A stretch of 64,000 bases of DNA from an uncultured Kordia sp. (GTDB lineage: Bacteria; Bacteroidota; Bacteroidia; Flavobacteriales; Flavobacteriaceae). The position numbers and the translations under genes are program-made. The DNA lies in NCBI RefSeq assembly GCF_947496985.1, contig NZ_CANMEZ010000004.1, positions 248,001 through 312,000 on the forward strand. Reading direction: 5' to 3'. Within the stretch, counting starts at the first letter, position 1; every line of letters starts with the position of its first letter. Shown here in pieces: positions 9,083 through 18,462 of the stretch. The notes below the pieces were generated by a model, which had not been told where the DNA came from, ran no database searches, and was given only the letters and a program-made list of their open reading frames with translations.

Positions 9083-10189
9083 ATGCTTAAAAAATATCCA
9101 ATACTAAAATGGACATTAATTTCATTCGTTAGTCTCTTAACGTTACTTGTAATATTTGGCGTTTGGTTTATCAATCTATTGCCTTTAGATGAAATGAAAC
9201 AAGATTTATCCACAACTATGGTTAATGATATTTCTTATTTATCACAAAATGTGATCTCAAAAAGAGGAAAAATTTTAGCTGTAGTAACAAGTAAAGACAC
9301 CATGGGAATTAGTGGAAAACCGACAGGTTATGAATTAACGGAACTATCACGCGCGTATTATGTATTTGAAGCAAATGGATTTGAAGTTGATATAGCAAGT
9401 CCATTAGGAGGAAAGCCACCAGTTGTTATTGATGGCGATGACATGGGAATATATGATTATGCTTTTCTAAATGACTCCATTGCACAATATAAAACGAGTC
9501 ATACGATTGCCATAACTGATGTTGTTGCTGAAGAATATCAGGCGGTATTTTTTGTTGGAGGTAAAGGAGCCATGTTTGATTTCCCAGATAATAAAAAAAT
9601 TCAGACAATAGTACGTGATTATTATCAAGCAGGAAAAACAATAGGAGCCGTTTGTCATGGTCCTGCTGCATTGGTGAATGTAACACTAGATAATGGTCAG
9701 CATCTATTAGAAAATAAAAAGATAAGTAGTTTTACAAACGAAGAAGAATTACTTCTAATTTCAGATGCAAAAAATATATTTCCATTTCTTTTACAGGATA
9801 AATTAACTTCGCAAGGCGCCAAGTTTAATAAAGGTGCTATGTACTTAGAAACTGTTAGTCAGGATGACAATATAATAACAGGTCAAAATCCTTGGTCTAC
9901 TTGGAAATTAGCAGAAACAATGGTAAAACAATTAGGATATCAACCTAAATATAGAGAAATAACAGGAGAAGAAAATGCTGGAAAAGTATTGTTGACTTAT
10001 GAAAAAGATGGAGCTGAAAAAGCAAAAGAATTAATCCAAAAACTCATGATTCAAGACAAACAACCACTTGATAGAACTTTGATAGCTTCTCACTGTGCTA
10101 TAGCTGTCATGAAAGGAGAAATAGGACGTTTCTTTGGATTAATAGGATTGACTTCACACGCAAAAAGTACAGCAGAACAATTAAAATAG
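9083..10189 (+). CDS. Membrane-anchored DJ-1/PfpI family protein
   Basis: One N-terminal membrane segment (about residues 8-32, LISFVSLLTLLVIFGVWFI) anchors a DJ-1/PfpI (Hsp31-like, class I amidotransferase fold) domain. The nucleophile elbow is seen at C191 in GAVCHGPAALVN, and the conserved acidic residue in GKPTGYELTELSRAY. EVDIASPLGGKPPVV and AVFFVGGKGAMFDF are typical for the family. Members are glyoxalase III-like, chaperone-like or peptidase-like; sequence alone does not decide. The domain would probably face the periplasm. The last 90 residues (EKDGAEKAKELIQKLM onward) go beyond the fold and are of unknown role. The next gene, an AraC regulator, follows after 34 nt on the same strand and may be co-transcribed. 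Confidence 0.85.
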   Translation: MLKKYPILKWTLISFVSLLTLLVIFGVWFINLLPLDEMKQDLSTTMVNDISYLSQNVISKRGKILAVVTSKDTMGISGKPTGYELTELSRAYYVFEANGFEVDIASPLGGKPPVVIDGDDMGIYDYAFLNDSIAQYKTSHTIAITDVVAEEYQAVFFVGGKGAMFDFPDNKKIQTIVRDYYQAGKTIGAVCHGPAALVNVTLDNGQHLLENKKISSFTNEEELLLISDAKNIFPFLLQDKLTSQGAKFNKGAMYLETVSQDDNIITGQNPWSTWKLAETMVKQLGYQPKYREITGEENAGKVLLTYEKDGAEKAKELIQKLMIQDKQPLDRTLIASHCAIAVMKGEIGRFFGLIGLTSHAKSTAEQLK

Positions 10190-10223
10190 ATACTTTTAAC
10201 CTAAATTTGAAAAAAATAATCTA

Positions 10224-11279
10224 TTGAGTTTTTCACAAATTCTTCTTATCATTATTAGTAGTGCAGGACTTTTGCATGGAGTTTTATTTGCTTGTTATTT
10301 ATTCTTTTTTAAAAAGAAAAAGACACAAACGAATGTATTATTAGGATTAATTCTGATTTTCATGGCATTCAGAATAGGTAAATCTGTAATGATGAATTTC
10401 GGAGAAGGATTAGAACCTATATTTATTTTTGCAGGATTAGCAATCTTATTATTAATTGGACCATTTTTTAGATGGTATGTTTTAGGAATGACGCGTCCAA
10501 ATTTCAAAATTTCTAGAAGCCATTTAGTTGAACTGATTCCCTTTAGTTTGGTTTTTGGACTTAGTTTGTTTATTACCAAAGATTTGTATGAAAACAATAA
10601 AATAATCATCATACTATTCGGAAGTGTTTTGATGTTTATTTACTTGCATTTTGCATGTTACATTACTATCGCGTGGAAAACACTAAAAAAAGTACACAAA
10701 CAATTTAAAAAAGACACGCAAACAAAATCACAAAAAGCAATATTAACTTGGCTTAACTTGTTGATTTTTGGATTTATTATAATTTGGATTTCATATTTTC
10801 TAAACATAATAGAAGATCAGATTCCGTATATAATTGGCCCCATAATGTATTCTTTGATTATCTATTATCTAAGCTATAAAGCATTTTTGCTTAAAACGAC
10901 AGAAATTGATGGAGAAGCTTTTAAAGCAAATGATAGTTCAGTAGTATTTAAAAGGATCGTTGTGTTAGTCAAAGACGAAAAATTATATCTTGAGTCTGAT
11001 GTATCGCTTTCAAAAATAAGTATGGCGATAAAACAAAGTCCGCAGAAAACATCTTCAGTAATCAATCAATATGCACAACGAAATTTTAATGATTTCATTA
11101 ATTATTATCGAATTCAAGATGCAAAAGAATTGCTGTCAAATACGGAAAATGAAAAGTTTACTATTTCTTCAATAGCTTTTGACACTGGGTTTAACAGTTT
11201 GTCATCATTTAACAGCGCTTTTAAAAAATTTGAAAACACAACGCCATCAGCATATAGAAAAAAAAGGATTGATATTTAA
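10224..11279 (+). CDS. Membrane-bound AraC-family transcriptional regulator
   Basis: About seven hydrophobic helices fill residues 1-220, followed by a cytoplasmic AraC-type double helix-turn-helix (about 245-348). The second HTH, with the family signature, is at FTISSIAFDTGFNSLSSFNSAFKKFENTTPSAYRKKR. This layout, with a membrane sensor fused to an AraC DNA-binding domain, is frequent in Flavobacteriia and couples an envelope signal directly to transcription. The start is a TTG at 10224, directly upstream of the first membrane helix; the first in-frame ATG is much further in, so TTG is the better choice. The gene ends inside a strong bidirectional terminator. Its targets are unknown; the PfpI gene just upstream is a natural candidate. 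Confidence 0.85.
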   Translation: MSFSQILLIIISSAGLLHGVLFACYLFFFKKKKTQTNVLLGLILIFMAFRIGKSVMMNFGEGLEPIFIFAGLAILLLIGPFFRWYVLGMTRPNFKISRSHLVELIPFSLVFGLSLFITKDLYENNKIIIILFGSVLMFIYLHFACYITIAWKTLKKVHKQFKKDTQTKSQKAILTWLNLLIFGFIIIWISYFLNIIEDQIPYIIGPIMYSLIIYYLSYKAFLLKTTEIDGEAFKANDSSVVFKRIVVLVKDEKLYLESDVSLSKISMAIKQSPQKTSSVINQYAQRNFNDFINYYRIQDAKELLSNTENEKFTISSIAFDTGFNSLSSFNSAFKKFENTTPSAYRKKRIDI

Positions 11280-11291
11280 TCAATCCTTTTT
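11261..11291. terminator. Bidirectional terminator between convergent genes
   Basis: Perfect 13-bp stem (11261-11273 with 11279-11291) around a 5-nt loop. It has an A run on one side and a T run on the other, so it can serve both the AraC gene (+) and the DUF4494 gene (-). It includes the stop codon of the AraC gene. Confidence 0.88.
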
Positions 11292-11308
11292 AAAATAAGT
11301 TGTAATAA

Positions 11309-11869
11309 TTATTCAGTTTCTACAGTCAAACTATCAACAAATGCTAAATCTTCATCAATATCATTCGTTACTGGTACAGAATCTTTCAATTCCATGAATT
11401 TTTCCAGTTTTTTAGTTTCACTTTCTTCACCAGAAAAATATGGAAATACATCCATAATTGGAGACTCTGAAACTGCTGGAATCGTATATTCTGCCATCGT
11501 ATCTTTCATGGCTGTTACCGTATTTTCATACGCTTCTTTTACATCATTTCCTTGTATCAATAAATACTGATTCGATTTACGTTCTTTACCGCTTTCTTCA
11601 TCAAAAGAAATCATACTTACTTTACATCTAAACCATCTATCTGAATTCTCAAACGGATGTATTTCTGCGTAATTAGCTACTTTAATATTCGTAATTTTAA
11701 TTTCTTCACCTTCTCTTAAATAAGCAGCCATTTCTTCTGTAATTCTACTTTCTGCCTCTGTATAAGAGATTGCATCTACTAAAAAAGGTTCTGTTTTTAG
11801 TTTTTGTTCGCCAGTTACTTCATCAAGTTTTCTATACTTTATCTTGCATTCATACCAAGTTGCGCTCAT
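11309..11869 (-). CDS. DUF4494 domain protein
   Basis: A 186-residue cytoplasmic protein starting MSATWYECKIKYRK, with an internal duplication: WYECKIKYRKLDEVTGEQK near the start and WFRCKVSMISFDEESGKER near residue 85. Each is followed by a helix that manages a residue pattern like ISYTEAESRITEEM or NDVKEAYENTVTAM. This is the DUF4494 family, widespread and single-copy in Bacteroidota, function unknown. A TATATTTG -7 box at 11891-11898 on the minus strand lies 21 nt before the ATG. It is monocistronic and convergent with the AraC gene. Confidence 0.88.
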   Translation of the reverse strand: MSATWYECKIKYRKLDEVTGEQKLKTEPFLVDAISYTEAESRITEEMAAYLREGEEIKITNIKVANYAEIHPFENSDRWFRCKVSMISFDEESGKERKSNQYLLIQGNDVKEAYENTVTAMKDTMAEYTIPAVSESPIMDVFPYFSGEESETKKLEKFMELKDSVPVTNDIDEDLAFVDSLTVETE

Positions 11870-11890
11870 ATCTTTTTATTTTAAGGACGC

Positions 11891-11898
11891 CAAATATA
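11891..11898 (-). promoter_or_regulatory. -7 promoter box of the DUF4494 gene
   Basis: On the minus strand this reads TATATTTG, an exact match to TAnnTTTG. It ends 21 nt before the start codon, a normal leader length. No clear TTG was found at -33. Confidence 0.5.
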
Positions 11899-12248
11899 GG
11901 ATTTCCTTTTTGTTGAAAAAGTGATACGCATGAATAGATATTCACAATTTTAAGATGGGTTTTGTAGTGGTTTTAGAATTAGGGAGTTATGGTGTTTTTA
12001 TAAACTCTTTTTTATATTTTTTGTTGGAATGTGGTTTTCCATAAAATCCTTTTCTAGTGAATATGTAGTTTCGTTTTCGAATTGAAAGTTCTTTGAAAAC
12101 TTATATTGAAAGAAAATAAAAAGCCGAGCAAATGAACTATAATACCATTTGTTAAATAAAACAGCTTGACGATAATATTGCAGAATACTTATCTTTTCAA
12201 ACTGATCAAAATGATGGTGAAGGAAGTCCTGAATTAATTGATATAGCA

Positions 12249-12590
12249 ATGATTATATCACGACCTTGTGATATTGCTCAAAATAAATATGGTAGAAACT
12301 TAAAATTACTAGGTGGTTTATTAATTCTTAACCCTATCAGAAAAAAAAATAAATTAAAAGGAAAAAATGCAATGCCTTTATCTCTAAAGATATTTGACCA
12401 TCTATATTTAGATGAAGAAAGAAATGATTGTACATTAATCTTTGATTTTAGATATGCATTCTCACTGCCTCCAAATGTATTTCATGAACGTTTTAATAAG
12501 ATGAAAATTTTTAATAAGGAATTACTATCCGAGATTCAAGTCGAATATAGTTCTTATTCTAATAGACTAGGAATAACTCAAATAATTTAA
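12249..12590 (+). CDS. Small hypothetical protein, probably remnant of a longer gene
   Basis: 113 residues from the first ATG, but the frame is open back to 12156 without another good start, and the upstream codons read like protein (DDNIAEYLSFQTDQNDGEGSPELIDIA). The segment MIISRPCDIAQNKYG recalls the start of a conserved block in larger uncharacterised proteins, so this may be the C-terminal remnant of a gene whose 5' part was lost. No promoter or ribosome-binding site is evident. The rest of the 787-nt stretch 11870-12656 holds only the promoters of its two neighbours. An 83-residue frame on the opposite strand (11998-12249) is equally unsupported. Confidence 0.4.
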   Translation: MIISRPCDIAQNKYGRNLKLLGGLLILNPIRKKNKLKGKNAMPLSLKIFDHLYLDEERNDCTLIFDFRYAFSLPPNVFHERFNKMKIFNKELLSEIQVEYSSYSNRLGITQII

Positions 12591-12632
12591 AATATACAAT
12601 CCCATCACCACCAAAACCTCAAAAACACTACC

Positions 12633-12640
12633 TATCTTTG
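12633..12640 (+). promoter_or_regulatory. -7 promoter box of the DEAD-box helicase gene
   Basis: TATCTTTG, an exact TAnnTTTG match, ends 16 nt before the ATG of the helicase gene, giving a short leader. Confidence 0.55.
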
Positions 12641-12656
12641 CCGAAAATTATTTTAG

Positions 12657-13997
12657 ATGGCAAAAGAGTTTTCAGAGTTAGGAATTCAAGAGGAATTACA
12701 GCAGAGTCTAGCGGGCTTAAAAATTTCGGTTCCCACAGATATTCAAGAAAAAGTAATTCCGGTAGTGCTACAGCAAAAAGAAGATGTGGTTGCCTTAGCT
12801 AAAACTGGAACAGGGAAAACTGCGGCTTTTGGTTTGCCATTAATACAACTCATTGATACTGAAAATACAGGAATTCAAGCTGTGATACTTACACCAACAC
12901 GTGAATTGGGACAGCAGATATTCAATAATTTGGAAGCTTTCGCAAAACACAGTCCTACAACTTCTATTGCTTCTATATGTGGAGGCGTTCCTATAAAACC
13001 TCAAATAGAACGTTTAAAACAACCAACACACATCATTGTAGCTACGCCTGGACGTTTGGCAGATTTAGTGAAACGACAAGCCATCAACATCAAAAACATC
13101 GCGTATTTCATCTTAGATGAAGCGGACGAAATGGTAAGCGCACTAAAAGATGGATTGGATAGCATTATAAAGGAAATTCCTAAATCGAGAAGAACCTTAC
13201 TATTTACGGCAACAATGCCCGGAACCATCAAACAATTGGTTCAAAATTACATGTCCAAACATGTCGTGCATATTGAAGAAGACATGTCAACGGTTGGACA
13301 TCAAGGAATAGATCATCAATATGTAGTGGTAGAACCGATAGAAAAACTAGAAGTCTTACTTCATTTTTTAAATACCAAAGAAGGCAAACGCGGAATTATT
13401 TTCTGTAAAACCAAAGCTGCGGTAAACAAACTAGCAAAAAAACTAGCAATCAATAAATTCTCTTCTGGTGCCATTCATGGAAGTTTGACACAAGGAATTC
13501 GTGATCGTATCATGGGACAATTTAGAGAAGGATTTATAGATATCTTAGTTGCAACCGATTTGGCTGCACGTGGTATTGATGTAAAAGATGTTTCCTATGT
13601 TGTCAATTATCATTTACCAGATACCTACGATGCCTATGTACATAGAAGTGGACGAACGGCTAGAGCAGGAGCAAAAGGACTTTCCTTATCAGTTATACAA
13701 AAGGAAGAAGTAGAAGAAATTCCTGAATTTGAAGATGAATTAGGAATTACTTTCAAAGAATTCAAAAAAGCAGATGCACAAAGCATTGAAGAAAACAATG
13801 GATTATTATGGGCTAAAAAAATATTCAAAACAAAGCCGAATCGTGATGTTTCAGAAGATTTTAAAGCTAAAATAAAAACAATATTTCATCATCTGACAAA
13901 AGAAGAGTTGGTCGATAAAATACTAGCGAACTATTTAGCACAAACTGCCACTACCAATATAAATACTGATACTCCAAAAAAGAAGAAAAAGAAGTAG
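12657..13997 (+). CDS. DEAD-box ATP-dependent RNA helicase
   Basis: Two RecA-like domains with the full motif set: Q motif (residues 25-32, PTDIQEKVIP), motif I AKTGTGKT, Ia PTRELG, Ib TPGRL, motif II DEAD at D154-D157, motif III TAT (in place of SAT), and motif VI HRSGRTARAG. The C-terminus has a 60-residue extension ending in a lysine run (KKKKKK), a common RNA-binding tail. It unwinds short RNA duplexes using ATP. By family it would act in ribosome assembly, RNA decay or cold adaptation; several paralogues are usual in Flavobacteriaceae, so no gene name is given. It is preceded by its own promoter and is followed by a convergent LytTR gene 36 nt away. Confidence 0.93.
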   Translation: MAKEFSELGIQEELQQSLAGLKISVPTDIQEKVIPVVLQQKEDVVALAKTGTGKTAAFGLPLIQLIDTENTGIQAVILTPTRELGQQIFNNLEAFAKHSPTTSIASICGGVPIKPQIERLKQPTHIIVATPGRLADLVKRQAINIKNIAYFILDEADEMVSALKDGLDSIIKEIPKSRRTLLFTATMPGTIKQLVQNYMSKHVVHIEEDMSTVGHQGIDHQYVVVEPIEKLEVLLHFLNTKEGKRGIIFCKTKAAVNKLAKKLAINKFSSGAIHGSLTQGIRDRIMGQFREGFIDILVATDLAARGIDVKDVSYVVNYHLPDTYDAYVHRSGRTARAGAKGLSLSVIQKEEVEEIPEFEDELGITFKEFKKADAQSIEENNGLLWAKKIFKTKPNRDVSEDFKAKIKTIFHHLTKEELVDKILANYLAQTATTNINTDTPKKKKKK

Positions 13998-14033
13998 TCA
14001 AACTCATGCTATTCAACTAAGAGAGAAATGTAG

Positions 14034-14732
14034 TTAAAACCATTTCGCTTTAAGACCTTTGTATTTAGTTCGCCCGATAGGAATGCGTTTCCCGTTTTTT
14101 AGTTCTGCAATATATTTGCTGCCAGATTGTACAATAATTTCTTTTACTTCTGACATTTTTACTAAGTATGATTTATGAAAACGTTCAAACGTATGTGATA
14201 ATAATTGCTCTAATTTTTCAAGTGATTTATCGTGTAATTCTTTATGTCCGTTAGCTAGAAAAAGCTCAGTATATGTTCCAGCTCCTTTGATATAAAGTAT
14301 GTTTTCAATAGATATTAGTTGTACTTTCTGTCTTTTTTTAACAGCTAAAAATTTAACTGTATTTGCTGCTATTTTTTCTTTTGTAACTGTTCGATATAAG
14401 GCTTGTGCCAATCGATCTCTATTAAATGGTTTCGGGACAAAATCTAAAACGCCATATTCAAAAGCAATGATTGCCTGATCTTTATAAGCAGAAATAACAA
14501 TCGTATGAAACGATTTAGAAACAGCCGTCGTTAACAGGTCGAAACCATTATTACCATTAAGATTTAAATCTAACAATACAAGATCTAATGTATTATTTTC
14601 AATAAATTTTAACGCTTCATGAAGTGTATTAATATACTTTAAAGATTGCAATCTGTCTCCAAAAATTTCACGCGTCATGCGTTCGATTCTTTTGGCAATT
14701 CTAGCCTCATCTTCAACAATTAAAATATTCAT
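14034..14732 (-). CDS. LytTR-family response regulator
   Basis: A receiver domain (residues 1-120; acidic pocket E7/D8, phosphoacceptor D55 in LVLLDLNLNG, switch Lys in VPKPF) is followed by a LytTR DNA-binding domain (about 135-232; VKFLAVKKRQKVQLISIENILYI, then FHKSYLVKMSEV). It binds DNA as a dimer at spaced direct repeats after phosphorylation. It lies 4 nt downstream of the sensor kinase gene, so the two form a two-gene operon and a cognate pair. Its targets are unknown; the serine hydrolase operon on the other side of the kinase (16606 onward, divergent) is the closest candidate. Confidence 0.93.
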   Translation of the reverse strand: MNILIVEDEARIAKRIERMTREIFGDRLQSLKYINTLHEALKFIENNTLDLVLLDLNLNGNNGFDLLTTAVSKSFHTIVISAYKDQAIIAFEYGVLDFVPKPFNRDRLAQALYRTVTKEKIAANTVKFLAVKKRQKVQLISIENILYIKGAGTYTELFLANGHKELHDKSLEKLEQLLSHTFERFHKSYLVKMSEVKEIIVQSGSKYIAELKNGKRIPIGRTKYKGLKAKWF

Positions 14733-14736
14733 CTTC

Positions 14737-16419
14737 TCAAAAATATATTTTTATAGTGTTTTTCCAACCATAAGCTACAGGTTCAGAAGTAAAATTCCAT
14801 TGTTCCTGATAACTCTCTGTGAGTCTAGCCTTTATGTATTTTATACCTGTACCATCTTCTTTGTTAAGAATGGCTTGGTTTGCACGATTTGCAAAAGTTA
14901 AAAACGTATAGCATTTATAATCAGTATTCAATTCAAAAATAAGTTTAAATTGAATACTATTATCTTGTAAAGGTAAACTATGAGTAATACCGTTTTCCAA
15001 AAGTGTATGAAAAATACCAGGAGGTATTTTTTGCTCAGTATCAATCCCTTCTTCTTGCCAAGAATAATTAATTTCTTTTCGATATTCCATAATTTCAAGA
15101 TGAGTACGGCAAAGTTCAATCTCTTGATTAATAGGAATCAATGTTTTGTTTTCTATTTGGTTTAAAAGATCAAATTCTTTGGCTAAGGCTTCTATAAACA
15201 GCACACCTTTCTTGGGAGATTCCTCTATCCAATCGATCAATGAGGTTAATGTATTCATTAAAAAATGTGGTTGAATGTTCTTTTTTAGTAATTCTAAACG
15301 TAAACGCGTAGATTGAATCAGAGAAGTTTCATAAGCCAATCGTTGTTCTTTAATCCTCATTGAAAGTAAATAAAACATTCCCAAAAGAATAAAACAGAAA
15401 CCTGCAAAGAGACTCTTATTAAGCGGAGTTACAAAACCTATCAATACCGATAATAAAAGTGTTAATAGTACAAGACGAGCTCCTTTCATTCGTTTAAAAA
15501 CTCCAAATACTACAATTATAAATGAAAAAATCCACATGCCATACACCATATTATTGGCTTTCAATTCAAAAACATGTCTTGAGAAGAAAAAGTACAATAA
15601 CACAGCTACAAAGAGAGTCAACAGTAGTTTTCGTTTCGGAAACGGAAATTGCATGGAAAAATAAAACGGAATCGCAAAAGAAATACTAAGCATCAAAGTG
15701 CCAATAACCCTTAATCGTATCACATGCAAACTGTAATGAATGGAAATATATACTTTACTAAACTCTACCAATATCAATGCGAAAAATAAAAAACAGCTAA
15801 TACTAAAAATTAAGGTTGCATATTCCTTTTTATTACTCAGAAACAGAAATAGAAAATAGAAAAAGGCAATCAAAAAAGCGCCTGCAAAAAGATGCATGTA
15901 GGAAGATTCAATAAGTCGATCCGTTTGTAAATCATTATAATCATCAATGTTCAGTTCTTCTATTGTTGTATGATCAGGAAAATAATAAAGACTCGATCGT
16001 AATGCTAATACATGTTCTCCAACTTTCGTTAAATGTTTAGGAATGCTAAAAGTAGCCCACATTTTACCTTCAGGCTGAAGTAACGCTTCTTGTCCAGGAT
16101 TTCCGTTTTTTCCGATCAAAATTCCATCCCAAAAAACTTCATATTCTCCATAAACTTGTAGCATCAAACCATAAGGATGTAATGTTTTGGAAGTTTTTAA
16201 AATGTCTATTTTAGTTCTAGACCAAAAAACTTGACCATCAGGAACTAATCTTACTCTTTTTTCCCAATCCTGATCATTCAAATCTTTTGCAGCCCATTCT
16301 TGTTGATCTCCTAACTGAAATACGGTCTTATGTTCTTCAAAGACAGGTTCTTTTGAACAAGAAGTCAAAAGTAACATTGTAGCAATTAAAGGAAAACAAA
16401 GCGAAGATTTCAAGTTCAT
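14737..16419 (-). CDS. Lipoprotein-type 7TMR-DISM sensor kinase (LytS/His_kinase class)
   Basis: The N-terminus ends in LLTSCS, a lipobox, so residue 21 may be a lipidated Cys. It continues with an extracellular jelly-roll-like domain (about 25-165, with WSRTKIDIL and a ligand-like beta pattern), a block of seven membrane helices (about 170-360), and a LytS-class kinase core. H385 is in IQPHFLMNTLTSL and a degenerate ATPase region is at LLENGITHSLPLQDNSI (N box) and EDGTGIKYIKARL. G1 is weak, as is common in this class. It senses an envelope ligand and phosphorylates the LytTR regulator encoded immediately downstream. It is divergent from the serine hydrolase operon with 186 nt between. Confidence 0.88.
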   Translation of the reverse strand: MNLKSSLCFPLIATMLLLTSCSKEPVFEEHKTVFQLGDQQEWAAKDLNDQDWEKRVRLVPDGQVFWSRTKIDILKTSKTLHPYGLMLQVYGEYEVFWDGILIGKNGNPGQEALLQPEGKMWATFSIPKHLTKVGEHVLALRSSLYYFPDHTTIEELNIDDYNDLQTDRLIESSYMHLFAGAFLIAFFYFLFLFLSNKKEYATLIFSISCFLFFALILVEFSKVYISIHYSLHVIRLRVIGTLMLSISFAIPFYFSMQFPFPKRKLLLTLFVAVLLYFFFSRHVFELKANNMVYGMWIFSFIIVVFGVFKRMKGARLVLLTLLLSVLIGFVTPLNKSLFAGFCFILLGMFYLLSMRIKEQRLAYETSLIQSTRLRLELLKKNIQPHFLMNTLTSLIDWIEESPKKGVLFIEALAKEFDLLNQIENKTLIPINQEIELCRTHLEIMEYRKEINYSWQEEGIDTEQKIPPGIFHTLLENGITHSLPLQDNSIQFKLIFELNTDYKCYTFLTFANRANQAILNKEDGTGIKYIKARLTESYQEQWNFTSEPVAYGWKNTIKIYF

Positions 16420-16605
16420 TTGATGAAAATTATTGACGCAATATACTCATTATAATCATCCTCTTAGAGTCGTTCATACACACATAGAGCAGTTGACATA
16501 ATTTTGATTCCATAAATGAGATAAAAAAACATCCTTTGTATAGATAATTACAAAAAAGTGATATAAATCATATAGAAATAAGCTCAATATACAAAAGGAA
16601 GTGAC

Positions 16606-18438
16606 ATGAAAAACAGTATCTCAATTCTTTTAATTCTAATTCTTTTTCAATCCTGTACGGAAAAGTCAAATACTACTATTACAATAGATCCTATTAAAAA
16701 AGTAGAAACTGGTCTTACAACTCCCGTACACATAAAAGGTGATTCAACATGGTCTATAGAAGAGCGTATGAAGCATTATGGCATTCCGGGTGTTAGTATT
16801 GCTGTCATACATGATGGTAAAGTTGCTTGGGCAAAAGGATATGGTGTTATAGATAAGGAAAGTAAAATCCCAGTAACAACTGAAACACTTTTCCAAGCAG
16901 CGGCAACTAGTATGCCAGTAACAGCATATGGAGCATTACGTCTTGTAGAAGAAAATAATATAGACTTAGATGAAAATATTAACAAGTATTTCAAATCTTG
17001 GAAAGTACCAGAAAATGAATTTACTAAAGAAAAGAAAGTCACCGTAAAAAATCTTTTAAATCATTCTGCAGGAATATACCCTCGTGGAACAGGACGATAT
17101 TATATAGATGAAAAAATTCCAACACTTGTAGAGATTTTAAACGGAACTTACCCAGCTAAAAATGATCCAGTTACCATAAATAAAGAACCTGGAGAAAGTG
17201 TTCGTTTTGCATATACTAGTTATGTGCCTGTTCAGCAATTGATGTTGGATATTGCAAAGGAAACATCATTTCCAGAGATTATGAATGAACTCGTATTACA
17301 ACCTTTAGAAATGAACAATAGCACGTTCAATCAATTTCTAACAAAAGCACAATTAGAAAAAGCAGCTACAGGATATTTAAAAAACGGATCTAAGGTAAAA
17401 GGAGGAAGAAGTATATATCCTTCAATGGCAACAAATGGTTTATGGACAACTGCAGAAGATTATGCAAAATTTATCACAAACAGATATCAAACTTTACAAG
17501 GTAAACGTACCGAAGGATTATCAAAAGAACTCACAAAATTAATGGGAACACCTTATGGAGTGAGTAATTCTGATTGGTCATTTACACTCGGATTAGGGTT
17601 TCAACTTTTAAATAGAAACGATGAAATATACTTAAGGCATCATGGATGGAATAGAGGTTTTTATGCTGAGATTGTAGCTCATAGAGACAATGGTTATGGT
17701 GTGGTTGTATTCACTAATTCCACTTTTCCAGCGTTCAACGCAGAAGTAATGCGTGCAGTTGCCCTAACGTATGATTGGGAGAATTATGTTACGAAACATG
17801 AAAAACTAATAATTGAACAGTCTCTAATCAATAAAGTTACAGGTAGATATATGTCTAATGGTAGAATTGTAGAAGTTTCTCAAAAAGGCAATCAACTTTT
17901 TTATAAAGATATCCTAGATATAGAAACAGAAGAGCTAGTCAAGGTGTCAGATAGTGATTTTGTTAAAAGAAGCTCTACTCAATTGATACAATTCAAACCA
18001 AACCCTGAAAATACAACACTCAATTTACTTTTTAAAAATAGCAGAACTGGAGTAATAACTTCAACTTTTACTAAAGTGAATACTTATAAAAAGGAACCTA
18101 TAGAATTCCTACTTGAAGGTGATTTTGACAAAGCACTCAATGCGTATAGAATCAAAAAAGAACAAGACTCAACATACTTGGCAATAACTGAAGATTATTT
18201 AAATGATATAGGCTATGATTTTTTCCATGCGGATAGAATGGAATTAGCACTAAATACGTTCAAAGTGAATATGATCTTGTATCCAGATGGTTTCAGAGTG
18301 TATGATAGTTATGCGGAAGCTTGCGAGAAAGCTGGGGAAATTGATTTAGCAATTAAAAATTATGCTAAATCCCTTGAATTAAATCCTAAAAATAATCGTA
18401 CTAGCCATAAACTAAAGGAACTACAAATGCGTAAATAA
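16606..18438 (+). CDS. Exported class C beta-lactamase-fold protein lacking the catalytic Ser-Lys, with TPR tail
   Basis: A lipoprotein signal ends in LFQSC (Cys16). Residues 35-380 have the serine beta-lactamase/D-aminopeptidase fold (GIPGVSIAVIHDGKVAWAKGYGVID, LLNHSAGI). TPR repeats lie near 540-605 (DSYAEACEKAGEIDLAIKNYAKSLELNP). The catalytic SxxK motif should follow TLFQAA as SxxK-PVTA, but here it reads ATSM: A100 replaces the nucleophile and M103 the general base. The Tyr motif (AYTSY) and the C-terminal HHGWNRGF segment are kept. The protein is therefore probably a non-catalytic relative, perhaps a receptor or regulator. It starts a three-gene operon with an intact serine hydrolase 24 nt downstream and is divergent from a LytS kinase gene. 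Confidence 0.87.
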   Translation: MKNSISILLILILFQSCTEKSNTTITIDPIKKVETGLTTPVHIKGDSTWSIEERMKHYGIPGVSIAVIHDGKVAWAKGYGVIDKESKIPVTTETLFQAAATSMPVTAYGALRLVEENNIDLDENINKYFKSWKVPENEFTKEKKVTVKNLLNHSAGIYPRGTGRYYIDEKIPTLVEILNGTYPAKNDPVTINKEPGESVRFAYTSYVPVQQLMLDIAKETSFPEIMNELVLQPLEMNNSTFNQFLTKAQLEKAATGYLKNGSKVKGGRSIYPSMATNGLWTTAEDYAKFITNRYQTLQGKRTEGLSKELTKLMGTPYGVSNSDWSFTLGLGFQLLNRNDEIYLRHHGWNRGFYAEIVAHRDNGYGVVVFTNSTFPAFNAEVMRAVALTYDWENYVTKHEKLIIEQSLINKVTGRYMSNGRIVEVSQKGNQLFYKDILDIETEELVKVSDSDFVKRSSTQLIQFKPNPENTTLNLLFKNSRTGVITSTFTKVNTYKKEPIEFLLEGDFDKALNAYRIKKEQDSTYLAITEDYLNDIGYDFFHADRMELALNTFKVNMILYPDGFRVYDSYAEACEKAGEIDLAIKNYAKSLELNPKNNRTSHKLKELQMRK

Positions 18439-18462
18439 AACAATCTTAAAAGAGAGAATTAA

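Noticed and set aside
11998-12249. 83-residue frame on the minus strand
   Set aside because: It overlaps the antisense of the open frame at 12156-12590 and has no promoter or recognisable domain. Either frame could be chance in AT-rich DNA.
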